A stretch of 64,000 bases of DNA from Rhodocyclaceae bacterium (GCA_016721505.1 JADKHX010000001.1:310001-374000), one strand, 5' to 3'. Counted from the stretch's first letter, positions 49,301 to 58,378 are shown. Notes: generated by a model from the sequence alone, not told the origin. Numbers and translations are program-made.

Positions 49301-49732
49301 GTCGAGCAAATCGCTAATGCTGTAACGGCCATCCATATCGCGTTCCAAATGGACACGCGGTCCACGCAAATGAACTTCACTAATGACTGGCACACGGCGT
49401 ATCAATGACATTATCGACAAGTTCAAATACAACTCATCAAAAGCCAGCACCGGCACAGATTTATCGCTAACACGTTGCGGTAATTCGCCAATTGAAAACC
49501 CGCGCACGGTCAGGGTCAGCGCATAGGGCGAGACGGCGATTTCCTGCACTGTGACCGGACGATGCAGTTGCACCGATAGCGTGGTTTCAAGTTTGGCTTT
49601 GGCAAACCCCGGCAACCAAAAATAGCCAAGCAAGCCAAAGGCAACAACCACCGTGGCGAAAATGCCGAAACTAATCCTTAACCAGCGACGAGCAAGCAGA
49701 GCGTTAATTTGTACTATAGGGGTGAGGTTCAT
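46313..49732 (-). CDS. DUF748 / AsmA-like envelope protein with OmpA-like C-terminus
   Basis: A roughly 1,139-residue protein. One membrane segment near the N-terminus (about residues 17-40) is followed by a very long beta-rich DUF748 region with AsmA-like repeats (FDEL, LDLAKRVVKIDKILLQG, ALDFKLANFD). A C-terminal part resembles an OmpA-type domain (RLQSLAKALTDRNGLKLEITG). Such proteins are thought to bridge the periplasm, possibly for lipid transport or outer-membrane maintenance. An Ala/Pro linker lies near residues 361-380, directly followed by a dispersed repeat at 385-394 (SVGAGDTLL). The start is probably ATG 49732. Confidence 0.85.
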   Translation of the reverse strand: MNLTPIVQINALLARRWLRISFGIFATVVVAFGLLGYFWLPGFAKAKLETTLSVQLHRPVTVQEIAVSPYALTLTVRGFSIGELPQRVSDKSVPVLAFDELYLNLSIMSLIRRVPVISEVHLRGPRVHLERDMDGRYSISDLLDEWMSKPASPNDDKSPAQFSVANIQIDGGHIDFIDHPKGSQQEISELKLGIPFLANFVSSDPIWVEPHFSAKFNGALVALEGKVLPYAERRVATLALKFTDFDLTRIDEYAPIPVKVKLAALKLDSDLQIGFAQAANAASEITLAGKLRLHDLDLQEAAHGRSLLTLKALEVQLGALDLAKRVVKIDKILLQGLDADVLRGKNGQLEISGLLASATAPKKTAAPVAPTAPAAPENATTATKWSVGAGDTLLENIRLRYTDTSAPTPFIATIEKADAALHNFELNSEAPFLAELHLNEISVRRLADKQPLLRIAEVNGADISAILPKREISVGSINFKSAQISIIRESDGGLDFQRLMAPPSNSAANSATAPSSASSAWKSRVTEFAIADAAITFVDKTLANPLPLKVAALDFKLANFDSSSSTAARADLQATVNKRGKIQVGGAIGMSPFASDMAIVLKDIDLIPLQGWAGDRLNALVTRGDLSFKGRVKAEGTPISVAVKGDARLTNFNLLDRENAADLLSWRSFDVGGINVTTAPLKVDVTTVSLSDFFAKIILSSAGRLNLKDILKHDAATDIAKPDTTPAAAPVTTQTNAASVESSAPLPVRIGKITLQGGRVDFTDNFIKPNYSANLSALGGRVGPLQSGTMGDVEIRGTVNTSAPLEILGKVDPFAQVLSLDIAAKAKGIDLPNFSPYSGKYVGYVIDKGKLSVDVRYRVANGELTAQNSIFIDQLTFGKRVESPDALSIPVTLAVALLKNSRGEIDLQLPVTGSLNDPKFSVGSLIWQVLGNLIVKAVTSPFALLGSLFGDGEELSQLDFVAGRARLEPEAEKRLQSLAKALTDRNGLKLEITGRADPVNDREGLKRAVLDRKVKAQKLAEIVKRGEAAGALGEVAMSNDEYPKYLELAYKEDKFPKPKNLIGLNKSLPVAEMEQLMLTHIEAGTEEMKELAQRRAQAAHAWIVGKGGIASERVFVLAPKVEPEADGKKLGSRVEFSLK
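48551..48579 (+). repeat. Dispersed repeat, compact form, inside the DUF748 gene
   Basis: It reads CAACAGCGTGTCACC then AGCACCAACTGACC, antisense to the gene. It follows the Ala/Pro linker and is translated as SVGAGDTLL. Confidence 0.9.
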
Positions 49733-49852
49733 CTTGTGCTTTCGCCAACAAATTTGCCTCAAGTGTAGCGGTGATTTAATTTCGTTTTGCTTTTTGTTGA
49801 GCGATTCCTTAGTCTGTCTGCAACATCACTAATTTGAAGCGGGTCAGCGCAC

Positions 49853-50557
49853 ATGAGCAGCGAACTAAATCATCTCGGACAGCCAGTTGGTAGGCCGATG
49901 AGCGAATGGGCCAGCCGCCTGCTACCCGCACGCACGGCTATGGAGGGGCGGTTTTGTCGCTTGGTGGCGCTCGATCCAGCAGCGCATGTCGAGGCCTTGT
50001 TCGCCGCCAACTCGCTCGATGCCGAAGGCCGCATGTGGACTTATTTGCCGTCCGGGCCGTTCGCAGACATTACGGCCTATCGTCAGTGGCTAGACAAAAT
50101 GGCACCGAGCAACGATCCCCTATTTTTCACCATCATTGACAAATCCACCGAGCGCGCGGTTGGCTTGGCGGCATTTTTGCGTATCGATCCGGTGATGGGT
50201 TGTATTGAAGTCGGGCATCTGAATTTTTCACCCTTGCTGCAGCGTCGCCCGGCTGCTACTGAGGCGATGTTCCTGATGATGCAAACGGTATTTGCGCTTG
50301 GCTACCGGCGCTACGAATGGAAATGCAACGCGCTGAATTTGCCATCGCGACAAGCGGCCATGCGCTTGGGTTTTAGTTTTGAAGGCGTGTTTCGCCAAGC
50401 GGCGGTGATCAAAGGGCGCAACCGCGACACCGCGTGGTATTCAATGCTCGATAGTGAATGGCCAGCGATGCAGCGCAAATTTGAGGCTTGGCTAGCGGCG
50501 GAAAATTTCACTACCGACGGCATACAGCGCAAGTCTTTGTCTGAGATAAGTGCATAG
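49853..50557 (+). CDS. GNAT family N-acetyltransferase
   Basis: A 234-residue acetyltransferase of the RimJ/RimL-like group (Acetyltransf_3). Motifs include IEVGHLNFSPLLQRRPAATEAMFLMM, which covers the acetyl-CoA region, and YRRYEWKCNALNLPSRQAAMRLGFSFEGVFR. The target is unknown; proteins of this type often act on small molecules or peptide N-termini. It is divergent from the DUF748 gene. Confidence 0.88.
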   Translation: MSSELNHLGQPVGRPMSEWASRLLPARTAMEGRFCRLVALDPAAHVEALFAANSLDAEGRMWTYLPSGPFADITAYRQWLDKMAPSNDPLFFTIIDKSTERAVGLAAFLRIDPVMGCIEVGHLNFSPLLQRRPAATEAMFLMMQTVFALGYRRYEWKCNALNLPSRQAAMRLGFSFEGVFRQAAVIKGRNRDTAWYSMLDSEWPAMQRKFEAWLAAENFTTDGIQRKSLSEISA

Positions 50558-50604
50558 CGCGCAAACGACTGACATAATCGTTTCACATTGAAGCGGAGTA
50601 CAAC

Positions 50605-50856
50605 ATGAAAAAATTGACCCTTACTATTCAAGCCGAACTCGAAATTCCCGACAACTGGGAGCTGGTCGAACATTCCACCGGCGTGTTCGTGCTCAAGGTC
50701 GGCGATCAATTTGTGGATTTCGATATCACACCGCTAGTCACTGCATCCGATGAAGTCGACGCGACCTGGTCGGATGAAGATGAAGATTTCACCGAGGAAA
50801 TTCTCGATATGGTGACTGGCTTGGATTCGCGGATGGAAATTTCTTACCTGCAATGA
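50605..50856 (+). CDS. Small acidic protein of unknown function
   Basis: An 83-residue protein, strongly acidic in its second half (WSDEDEDFTEEILDM). It begins MKKLTLTIQAELEIPDNWEL, predicted beta strands, and has a GGAG ribosome-binding site. I do not recognise a family. It follows the GNAT gene by 47 bases and is convergent with the next small gene. Confidence 0.65.
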   Translation: MKKLTLTIQAELEIPDNWELVEHSTGVFVLKVGDQFVDFDITPLVTASDEVDATWSDEDEDFTEEILDMVTGLDSRMEISYLQ

Positions 50857-50872
50857 GGCTTACCGCGACGAG

Positions 50873-51070
50873 TTATTTGTAATTCTTGAACACTGTTCGC
50901 GCGTCGCTACCCGCACGTTCTAACGTGCAAATCGATTCGTCCTCATCGTGGCGACTGAAAAAATCATCCGCCTGCGCGCGCATCACCATTGCTATCGCCA
51001 CCTCGTCTTTGGCACCATAATTCTCGGTGATTAGCGTGGTCACTTCGTCAAGATATTGTTCGTAGTTCAT
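50873..51070 (-). CDS. Small protein of unknown function
   Basis: A 65-residue, mostly helical acidic protein (MNYEQYLDEVTTLITENYG). It ends only 16 bases from the convergent small acidic protein gene. No family is recognised. Codon use looks normal for the window, so it is probably real. Confidence 0.55.
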   Translation of the reverse strand: MNYEQYLDEVTTLITENYGAKDEVAIAMVMRAQADDFFSRHDEDESICTLERAGSDARTVFKNYK

Positions 51071-51102
51071 AGCGACAGTTTACCGCGTGGGACGAGGTTT
51101 TG

Positions 51103-51130
51103 CGAGTTGGTGCTGACCACACGCCGCTTG
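51103..51130 (-). repeat. Dispersed repeat, compact form, upstream of the M16 genes
   Basis: On the minus strand it reads CAAGCGGCGTGTGG then TCAGCACCAACTCG. It lies in the divergent gap between the small gene and the M16 operon, 140 bases before the first M16 start. Confidence 0.85.
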
Positions 51131-51269
51131 ACGCGTAGTTTTGCTCACCGGTGGGTTCGCCATTCATCCCTTTATTTCCGCCGTCCGTCACATTCATTCG
51201 CACAACTCAGGTTCGTCACTATTTTCACGTGATAAATTTCACGCAGCTAACCAAACAGAAACTACTCTT

Positions 51270-52673
51270 ATGAACCTAATGAAATCTTCCTTCGCCATCG
51301 CGACGATATTTGCCTCGGCAATTGCGCTACAAGCCCATGCAGAACCGACCAAACCTGTCGCTGTAAAAGGTTTTACCTACGTCAAGTCCTTAGGCGGTAT
51401 TGACGAATACCGCTTGGATGCGAATGGCCTGTCAGTTTTGCTAATGCCCAATCGCTCCGCGCCGGTGGTGACTTTCATGATTACTTATCGGGTCGGATCG
51501 CGCAACGAAGTAACTGGTACCACCGGCGCCACGCATTTGCTCGAACATTTGATGTTCAAAGGCACGTCAAAATACAACCGCGCAAAAGGTAATGATGTGA
51601 CGAATTTCCTTGAGCGGATTGGTGGCAATTACAACGCCTCGACCTGGCTTGATCGCACCAACTATTACGCTGAGGTGAGCAGCGAAAATCTCGAAGGCTA
51701 TATGGCGATTGAAGCCGACCGCATGCGCAATCTGCTGGTTCGCGAAGATGACCGCCGCCCCGAGATGACTGTGGTGCGCAATGAATTTGAAATCGGTGAA
51801 AACGATCCGCTACAAGCGCTCGACAAAGAGATTTTTGCCGCCGCCTATCAAGCACACCCTTATCACCACAACACCATCGGCTGGCGCAGCGATATCGAAA
51901 AAGTTTCGATACAAAAACTGCGCGATTTCTACAACACCTTCTATTGGCCAGACAATGCCACCGCTACCATCGTTGGCGATTTTGATTCGGCCAAGGCCCT
52001 GGCGTTGATCAATAAATATTACGGTACCATCCCCAAAGCGCCGCACCCGATTCCGCAGGTTTACACTGAAGAGCCAGCACAATCCGGCCCGCGCCGCGTG
52101 ATGCTGCAACGCGCTGGAGAGCTTGGCACCGTCGGTGTGAGCTACAAGAGTCCAGGTGGCGCGCATCCTGATTTCCCTGCTTTGCAAGTGCTCGGCATCA
52201 TCATGGCGAATGGCAAAACCAGCCGTTTTTTCCGCGCCTTGACGGACAAAAATCTCACCACCAATGTCGTTGCCGAGCCGGGATTTTTCCACGACCCGAC
52301 GCTGTTTCAAATCTACGCCAGCTTGGCGCCCAAAGCGACACACGAAGCAGTCGAAAAAATTATTCTGGATGAAGTCGCTAAGGTAAAAACAGAAGGCGTT
52401 ACCGACGCCGAAGTCGCCACCGCCGCCGGGAAAATTCGAGCCAATACGGCCTATGGCCGCGACGGCTCCTTTGCGATTGCCAGCAACATCAACGAAGACA
52501 TTGCCGCAGGTGATTGGACTTTGTTTATCACGCTTGACCAAGCGCTAGCCAAAGTCACCGAAGCCGATGTCAAGCGCGTTGCTAATGTGTATTTAAACCA
52601 AAATCAAAGCACCACGGGCTGGTATGTGCCGCTCGCTTCCGCAGCGCCCGCTGCGTCCGCCACCGCTAAATAA
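51270..52673 (+). CDS. M16 family zinc metallopeptidase, catalytic subunit
   Basis: A 467-residue exported protease. The signal peptide is about residues 1-24, ending QAHAEP. The inverted zinc motif HLLEH lies in ATHLLEHLMFKGT at about residue 80, with the third ligand in VVRNEFEIGEND. It probably pairs with the next gene product, as in other M16B heterodimers that degrade short peptides in the periplasm. ATG 51270 is chosen because the signal peptide starts there. Confidence 0.92.
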   Translation: MNLMKSSFAIATIFASAIALQAHAEPTKPVAVKGFTYVKSLGGIDEYRLDANGLSVLLMPNRSAPVVTFMITYRVGSRNEVTGTTGATHLLEHLMFKGTSKYNRAKGNDVTNFLERIGGNYNASTWLDRTNYYAEVSSENLEGYMAIEADRMRNLLVREDDRRPEMTVVRNEFEIGENDPLQALDKEIFAAAYQAHPYHHNTIGWRSDIEKVSIQKLRDFYNTFYWPDNATATIVGDFDSAKALALINKYYGTIPKAPHPIPQVYTEEPAQSGPRRVMLQRAGELGTVGVSYKSPGGAHPDFPALQVLGIIMANGKTSRFFRALTDKNLTTNVVAEPGFFHDPTLFQIYASLAPKATHEAVEKIILDEVAKVKTEGVTDAEVATAAGKIRANTAYGRDGSFAIASNINEDIAAGDWTLFITLDQALAKVTEADVKRVANVYLNQNQSTTGWYVPLASAAPAASATAK

Positions 52674-52691
52674 TTTCGACGAATGCCCACT

Positions 52692-54023
52692 ATGAAACTA
52701 CGTTCCTCACTCTCAATTTTCGCTTGCACCGCCTTGCTAAGTTGCAGCGCGTTCGCTGCCAGCGTTGCCCAAAATGCCGTGCGGCAAAGTATCGGCGGCA
52801 TTGATTTGGTTGTCGTTAAAACCGGCATCAAAGATGTCGTCACAATACGCGGCACGCTCGCCGCAGGCGATGCCCGCAGCCCCGAATCCAACGTCGCAAT
52901 GGCTGATTTGGCCGCTGGCATGCTCGACAAAGGCACCGCCACTCGCGACAAATTTGCGATTGCCAAAGCGCTCGGCGATGTCGGTGCGACCATTGGTTTT
53001 GGCACCAGCGCTAGCGCACTCAACATCACCGCCAAGTGCCTGCGCGCCGATTTACCGATGGTAATGAATTTACTTGCCGAACAATTGCGTGCGCCGGCTT
53101 TTTCCGCCGATGAATTTGGCAAACTCAAAAAGCAAATCGCTGGACAAGTCGCACGTTCCCTGGAAGAAACTGACTACCGTGCCAACCTCGCATTTGTTCG
53201 CGCGATTTATCCCAAGGGGCATCCGAATCGTGAAACCTCGACCGAAGAATATCTAGCCGCCATCGACAAAGCTACGCTCGCCGAAGTTAAGGCATTTCAC
53301 GCGCAGTTTTATGGCCCGGTGACCATGCGTTTGGTAGTCGTCGGCGATGTTGACGCGGCAGCTGTGTCGAGCGAAGTTGGCAAAGTGTTTTCAGGCTGGG
53401 CCGGTGGGAGTGCGCAGCCACGCGGCGCACGCGCAGGCAAAGTGGACGCAGTCCGCGAACAAGCCGTTTTCATGGCCGATAAAACAAACGTCACTTTGAT
53501 TTGGGGGCAAGCTACCGGCCTGCGCTACGGCGAGCCGGATGTGCTCGCCCTGCGTGTCGGCACTGCCGCATTCGGCAGTGGATTCACCGGTCGCTTGATG
53601 GCCACAGTACGCGACAAAGATGGCCTCACCTACGGCATTGGCGCGTTCAATTCCAACGACGTATTCCTCGATGGCGACTGGCGGATCCAAGGAAATTTCG
53701 CGCCAGAAATGCTCGCCAAAGGCATCGCCTCAACTCGCAAACAACTCATGCTGTGGCACAAAGACGGCATCAGCGCTGCTGAACTCGCTGACAACAAAGG
53801 CAAATATGTCGGCGCCTACAAGCTTGGTCTATCCACCACTGCCGGCATGGCTGGCGTGATTCTCAACACCCTCAACGAAGATTTGCCACTGAGCTACATT
53901 GACGAATTCGGCGACAAGGTCAATGCGCTGACACTAGAGCAGGTCAATGGCGCGATTAAAAAGCACTTGAACCCTGAACAAATGGTGATGATTAAGGCGG
54001 GGACGATACCGGCGGCGAAGTAG
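52692..54023 (+). CDS. M16 family peptidase-like, noncatalytic partner
   Basis: A 443-residue exported protein with a signal peptide (LSIFACTALLSCSAFAA). It lacks the HxxEH zinc site where its partner has it, but keeps the C-terminal substrate-side arginine and tyrosine in FTGRLMATVRDKDGLTYGIGAF. This is the normal split of roles in M16B pairs. It starts 18 bases after the catalytic subunit; an ATG three codons earlier (52683) is equally possible. Confidence 0.9.
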   Translation: MKLRSSLSIFACTALLSCSAFAASVAQNAVRQSIGGIDLVVVKTGIKDVVTIRGTLAAGDARSPESNVAMADLAAGMLDKGTATRDKFAIAKALGDVGATIGFGTSASALNITAKCLRADLPMVMNLLAEQLRAPAFSADEFGKLKKQIAGQVARSLEETDYRANLAFVRAIYPKGHPNRETSTEEYLAAIDKATLAEVKAFHAQFYGPVTMRLVVVGDVDAAAVSSEVGKVFSGWAGGSAQPRGARAGKVDAVREQAVFMADKTNVTLIWGQATGLRYGEPDVLALRVGTAAFGSGFTGRLMATVRDKDGLTYGIGAFNSNDVFLDGDWRIQGNFAPEMLAKGIASTRKQLMLWHKDGISAAELADNKGKYVGAYKLGLSTTAGMAGVILNTLNEDLPLSYIDEFGDKVNALTLEQVNGAIKKHLNPEQMVMIKAGTIPAAK

Positions 54024-54029
54024 ATTCAG

Positions 54030-54076
54030 AGTTAGTACTAGGGCGGAACTGACCCGTTCATCGGCCACGCGCCGTT
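54030..54076 (-). repeat. Dispersed repeat, medium form, 3' of the M16 pair
   Basis: On the minus strand it reads AACGGCGCGTGGCC, about 22 extra bases, then AGTACTAACT. It is the most diverged right half of the family. The insert matches the copy after kup. Confidence 0.55.
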
Positions 54077-54176
54077 GTGCAGTTGCTCTGACATGTATCC
54101 AACCCGCTGACGTCACCCCAAATTGCGCGAAAATACTCGCTTCACGCCTCGCGGCGAAACTTTGTGAACTTCTATC

Positions 54177-55980
54177 ATGACGACTCCAACAATAATTTCT
54201 GCACGTATCGCAGCATTGCGCGTAGTGATGAAACGGCACGGTGTTGCGGCTTGTTTGTTGCCTTCATCTGATCCACATTTATCCGAATATTTGCCCGCGC
54301 ATTGGCAGGGGCGGCAATGGTTCTCGGGCTTTACCGGATCAATGGGCACGCTGATTGTGACCACCGATTTTGCCGGTGTGTGGGCCGATAGTCGTTATTG
54401 GGTGCAGGCTGAAAAGGAGCTGGCCGGCTCGGGCATTGCGTTGATGAAAATCAATTCAGGAGCGAGCACAGCGCATGTCGAATGGCTCAGCGAAAATCTA
54501 GTCCGTGGCGATGTGGTGGCAGTGGATGGCGCGGTGTTGGGGCTCGAAGCGGCGAATAGTTTGTCGGCGGCACTGGCCGAAAACGGCGTGCGCTTGCGTA
54601 CCGATTTGGACGTGATTGCCGAGGCGTGGCCGGAGCGCGAAGGACTGCCGAGCGCGGCGGTGTATGAACATTGTGCACCCTATGCGAGTGCCCCTCGGGC
54701 GGAAAAATTTTCTATGCTGCGCAATGAAATGTCGCGCCTCGGTGCTCAATGGCATTGGTTGTCGACGGTCGATGACATTGCTTGGTTGTTCAATTTGCGC
54801 GGCGCGGATGTGTCGTACAACCCGGTGTTCCTGGCCCATGCGTTAATCGGCATGGATAGCGCAACACTGTATGTCGGCGCGGGGAAAATTGATGCAGCCT
54901 TGGCGGCCAAGCTAAAAACTGATGGAATCACGGTTGCCGATTATGCAGAGGCGCTACCAAGCTTGAGCCAACTACCCGCTGGGTCGTCGGTTTTGATCGA
55001 CCCGCGCCGCGTTACATTTGGCACGGCAAGCGCGATCAATAAATCGGTGACGCGCATCGAACATATCAACCCGACCACGCTAGCGAAGTCGCAAAAGAAC
55101 ACCAACGAAATTGGCCATTGGCGGCAGGCGATGGAACAGGACGGCGCAGCGCTGTGCGAATTTTTTGCGTGGCTTGAAGCGGCGCAAGCGGCGGGTGAAA
55201 CAATTTCCGAACTGCTCATCGACCAACAAATCACCGCCGCACGCGCACGTCGGCCAAACTTTGTATCCCCGAGTTTCGGCACCATCGCGGCCCTGGAATG
55301 CCAATGGCGCAATGCCCCATTACCACGCTACGCCGGAGTCGCATGCGATCATCAAGGGCGACGGTTTGTTGCTGATTGATTCCGGCGGCCAATACCTCGG
55401 CGGCACCACCGACATCACGCGCACCATGGCAGTCGGTACATTGTTGCCGCAACAAATAATCGATTGCACGTTAGTCTTGAAAGGCATGCTGCAATTGTCG
55501 ATGGCAGTGTTTCCAGTCGGCACCTTAAGTCCGACCTTGGATATCTTGGCGCGCGCGCCGATCTGGGCATCCGGCGTGAATTACGGCCACGGCACGGGTC
55601 ACGGCGTGGGCTATTTTTTGAATGTGCACGAAGGCCCGCAAAGCATCTCGCCACAAGCCCAACCCGCGCCGACGACGGCCATGCTGGCAGGCATGGTGAC
55701 CTCGGACGAACCGGGAATTTATCGCGCCGGCAAATGGGGCGTGCGCATCGAAAATTTGGTGCTCACTGTTCCAGCGGCACCCAGCGAATTCGGCGAATTT
55801 TTGTGTTTTGAAACCCTAACACTGTGCCCGATTGATGCGCGCACGATCGATGTCAATTTACTCACTGCGCCAGAACGAAATGCCTTCAATGCATATCACG
55901 ATGAAGTGCGTCGCCGACTCACGCCACTCGTTAATGGTGCTGCGCTCGATTGGCTTAATCGGGCGACTGTGGCGATCTAA
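54177..55980 (+). pseudogene. Xaa-Pro aminopeptidase (M24B), split by one frameshift
   Basis: Two overlapping frames together give about 600 residues, the length of the long XPNPEP1-like aminopeptidase P. The first frame ends at 55379 and the second carries on to 55980. Similarity crosses from one to the other at CCC 55291-55293, where one base too many changes FGTIAA to a wrong frame. The second part has the metal ligands of the M24 fold: DSGGQYLGGTTDITRT, GHGTGHGVGYFLNVHEGP, TSDEPGIY and RIENLVL. All catalytic residues are after the shift, so a single-base error or true mutation would inactivate the enzyme. It could equally be a sequencing error. Confidence 0.85.
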
Positions 55981-56926
55981 TCATTTTGTGGTCGAGTTGG
56001 TTGCTGGTGGTCCGCTGGAATGTAAAACTAGCTTGCGGTAACGTCGCCAGCACCACGCCGACAAGCGCCAGGGCAAAGGCGGCGAGTTGTATTCCACTGA
56101 GGGATTCCCCCAGCACAAGCACGCCGACCAGCGCTGCTGATATCGGCAACATAACGGTGAACACGCCTGCCTGACTGGCATCGACGGCTTTCAATCCGGT
56201 CATCCACAACCACACGGTCCACACACTTGCCGCCAGTGAATAAAACAGCAACAAGACCCACGTCGCAGTATCGACGGTGGCAAAATCAAAACTTAGCGCC
56301 GCATAAATGCCGAGTGGTGCCATCAAGGTAAAGCCCCATAGGTTGATCAGCGAAGTGATGCGGCGCGGACCAAGCGACGCGGTTAACTTCTTGCCGATCA
56401 CGGCGTAGGTAGCTTCGCACACGACGGCGGCGAACACCAGTGCGTTACCCAATAACTCGTGCGGCATCGGAACATCCGTCGGTGTTGATTTGGTCAGAGC
56501 CAACATGCCGATTGCGGCCATCGCAAAGACCACGCCGCCCCAGACTTGCGCGCTGATTTGCTCCTTGAGAAATATCCAACTGAGTAGCGCGACGACCGCC
56601 GGAATTGCCGAAAGCACGACACCTGCCGAGACTGCACTGGTCATGCTGACGCCATAAAGCATGCAGATCGAAAACAAGAAATTGCCGATCAAAGATTCGA
56701 GAAAAATGAGACGTTGAGTATTCGCGCTTAGTGGCATCTCGGTCGGCGGCTTCTTGAGCCAATGCAGCATCGCCAAACCACCAATGCCAAAGCGCAACCA
56801 AGCCAGCAAAAATACCGGGAAGATCAAGGTCAGCGATTTTGACAGCGCCACATAACTGCCAACCAGCGACATGGAAAGTGCAAGGCAAAAAAACGCCAGC
56901 GGGCGGCTGATCGGTATGGATTTCAT
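55955..56926 (-). CDS. EamA family (DMT) transporter
   Basis: A 323-residue membrane protein with two EamA halves and about ten hydrophobic segments; examples are FLALSMSLVGSYVALSKSL and the second half beginning near residue 165. Substrate is unknown; many are amino acid or metabolite exporters. Its ATG follows the TAA of the flavoprotein gene directly. The 3' end overlaps the M24 gene by 26 bases on the opposite strand. Confidence 0.88.
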   Translation of the reverse strand: MKSIPISRPLAFFCLALSMSLVGSYVALSKSLTLIFPVFLLAWLRFGIGGLAMLHWLKKPPTEMPLSANTQRLIFLESLIGNFLFSICMLYGVSMTSAVSAGVVLSAIPAVVALLSWIFLKEQISAQVWGGVVFAMAAIGMLALTKSTPTDVPMPHELLGNALVFAAVVCEATYAVIGKKLTASLGPRRITSLINLWGFTLMAPLGIYAALSFDFATVDTATWVLLLFYSLAASVWTVWLWMTGLKAVDASQAGVFTVMLPISAALVGVLVLGESLSGIQLAAFALALVGVVLATLPQASFTFQRTTSNQLDHKMIRSPQSPD

Positions 56927-58153
56927 TTAAGCGTGTTGTCCCGCCACATAGCCAGACGACCAGGCCCATTGAAAATTGTAGCCGCCGAGCCAGCCTGTCA
57001 CATCAACGACTTCGCCGATGAAATACAATCCCTTCACAGTCGTCGTCGCCATAGTTTTTGAGGATAGTGCCGCCGTGGCAACGCCGCCCAAAGTGACTTC
57101 GGCTTTGGCAAACCCTAGCGTTCCCGATGGCATGATTTCCCATGCCTTGAGCGATTTTGCAACCAGTTCCAAATCGCGTTTACTATGTTCGGTAATGCCG
57201 CGCGTCAGCGCTTTTTCACCGATGATGAGCTGACACCATTCCTGCGCAAAACGGCGTGGCATATGCTCGCTGAGTAGATTCGGCAAGATCGCTTTGCTAT
57301 CACGATGTTTGGCAATCCAGTCGTGCGCATCCGTGTCGGGCAGTAAGTCGATGGTCAGCGGTGGCCGCTTGCCAAAATATTCCTGCATTTGCCAATAGCT
57401 GGATATTTGCAAAATTGCCGGTCCGGAAAGCCCGCGATGGGTGAGCAAAATGTTCTCGCGAAAACTGGCGTCCGATCCACCTTGTGTCATCGCCACCGAG
57501 GCCGCTGCATCAAGCGTGGCACCGGCCAAAGGCTTAAGCGTTTCAAACACTTCTGGTGCTAAAGCCAGCGGCACTAGCGCTGGCTTTGGGGCAACGACCG
57601 CGATGCCGAATTGTTCGGCAAGCTTGTAGCCAAAAGGTGTCGCGCCAATTTTTGGAATCGACAATCCGCCGCTGGCAACCACGAGAGAGGTGCAACGAAA
57701 ACTGCCATTCGAGGTGAACAATTTAAAGGGTGTAGCGTTGTCCGTGTGATGTTCAACACTGCTGATCGCGCAGCCCTTCGCCCATTGCACATTACCTTGT
57801 GCGCAGGCATCGACCAGCATGGCGATGATGTCTTGTGCTGAGTCTTCGCAAAACAATTGTCCGTGTTCACGCTCGTGATATTTGACACCGCGCGCTTCAA
57901 CTCTGGCGATGAAATCGCGTGCCGGAAAACGCGCCAGCGCCGAGCGACAAAAATGCGGATTTTGGGAGAGGAAATTTTCCGCGCCCACATTGCGATTGGT
58001 GAAGTTACAACGCCCACCGCCGGAAATGCGGATGCGCTCGCCGATCTTGTTCATATGATCGATAAGTAACACACGGCGCCCGCGCAGACCTGCTTCGGCA
58101 GCGCACATCATGCCCGCTGCACCAGCGCCGACGACAACGACATCGAATTTCAT
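56927..58153 (-). CDS. BaiN/HI0933-like NAD(P)/FAD-dependent flavoprotein
   Basis: A 408-residue flavoprotein. The FAD loop VVVVGAGAAGMMCAAEA is at the N-terminus, followed by GERIRISGGGRCNFTNRN. The C-terminus has YFIGEVVDVTGWLGGYNFQWAWSSG. The family is widespread and its reaction is mostly unknown. ATG 58153 is chosen; a longer frame upstream has no similarity and enters the long repeat. Confidence 0.9.
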   Translation of the reverse strand: MKFDVVVVGAGAAGMMCAAEAGLRGRRVLLIDHMNKIGERIRISGGGRCNFTNRNVGAENFLSQNPHFCRSALARFPARDFIARVEARGVKYHEREHGQLFCEDSAQDIIAMLVDACAQGNVQWAKGCAISSVEHHTDNATPFKLFTSNGSFRCTSLVVASGGLSIPKIGATPFGYKLAEQFGIAVVAPKPALVPLALAPEVFETLKPLAGATLDAAASVAMTQGGSDASFRENILLTHRGLSGPAILQISSYWQMQEYFGKRPPLTIDLLPDTDAHDWIAKHRDSKAILPNLLSEHMPRRFAQEWCQLIIGEKALTRGITEHSKRDLELVAKSLKAWEIMPSGTLGFAKAEVTLGGVATAALSSKTMATTTVKGLYFIGEVVDVTGWLGGYNFQWAWSSGYVAGQHA

Positions 58154-58167
58154 CGGTGTGCGTTTGC

Positions 58168-58262
58168 AACAGCGGCGTGGCAGGGAATTCGCAAAGCACT
58201 GCTTTGCGCCTGCGTAGCGGGCCGGCTGTGCAAAGCCGACACTGCATATAAGCACCAACTGA
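58168..58262 (+). repeat. Dispersed repeat, long two-hairpin form, 5' of the flavoprotein gene
   Basis: Hairpin 1 (58190-58208) is CGCAAAGC-ACT-GCTTTGCG. Hairpin 2 (58221-58240) is GCCGGCT / AGCCGAC with one mismatch. It ends in AAGCACCAACTGAAG. It lies in the divergent region between the flavoprotein and RNase H genes. Confidence 0.9.
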
Positions 58263-58378
58263 AGAAACTTCCCTGACCCTCGATCGCTCTCTTTGAGTGA
58301 GAGGGAAGGAATTGGCGTCTTCGATGGAAGTTCGGATGGTGACTGCTAAAGTTCAACAAAATTCTTCATTCCATATCA

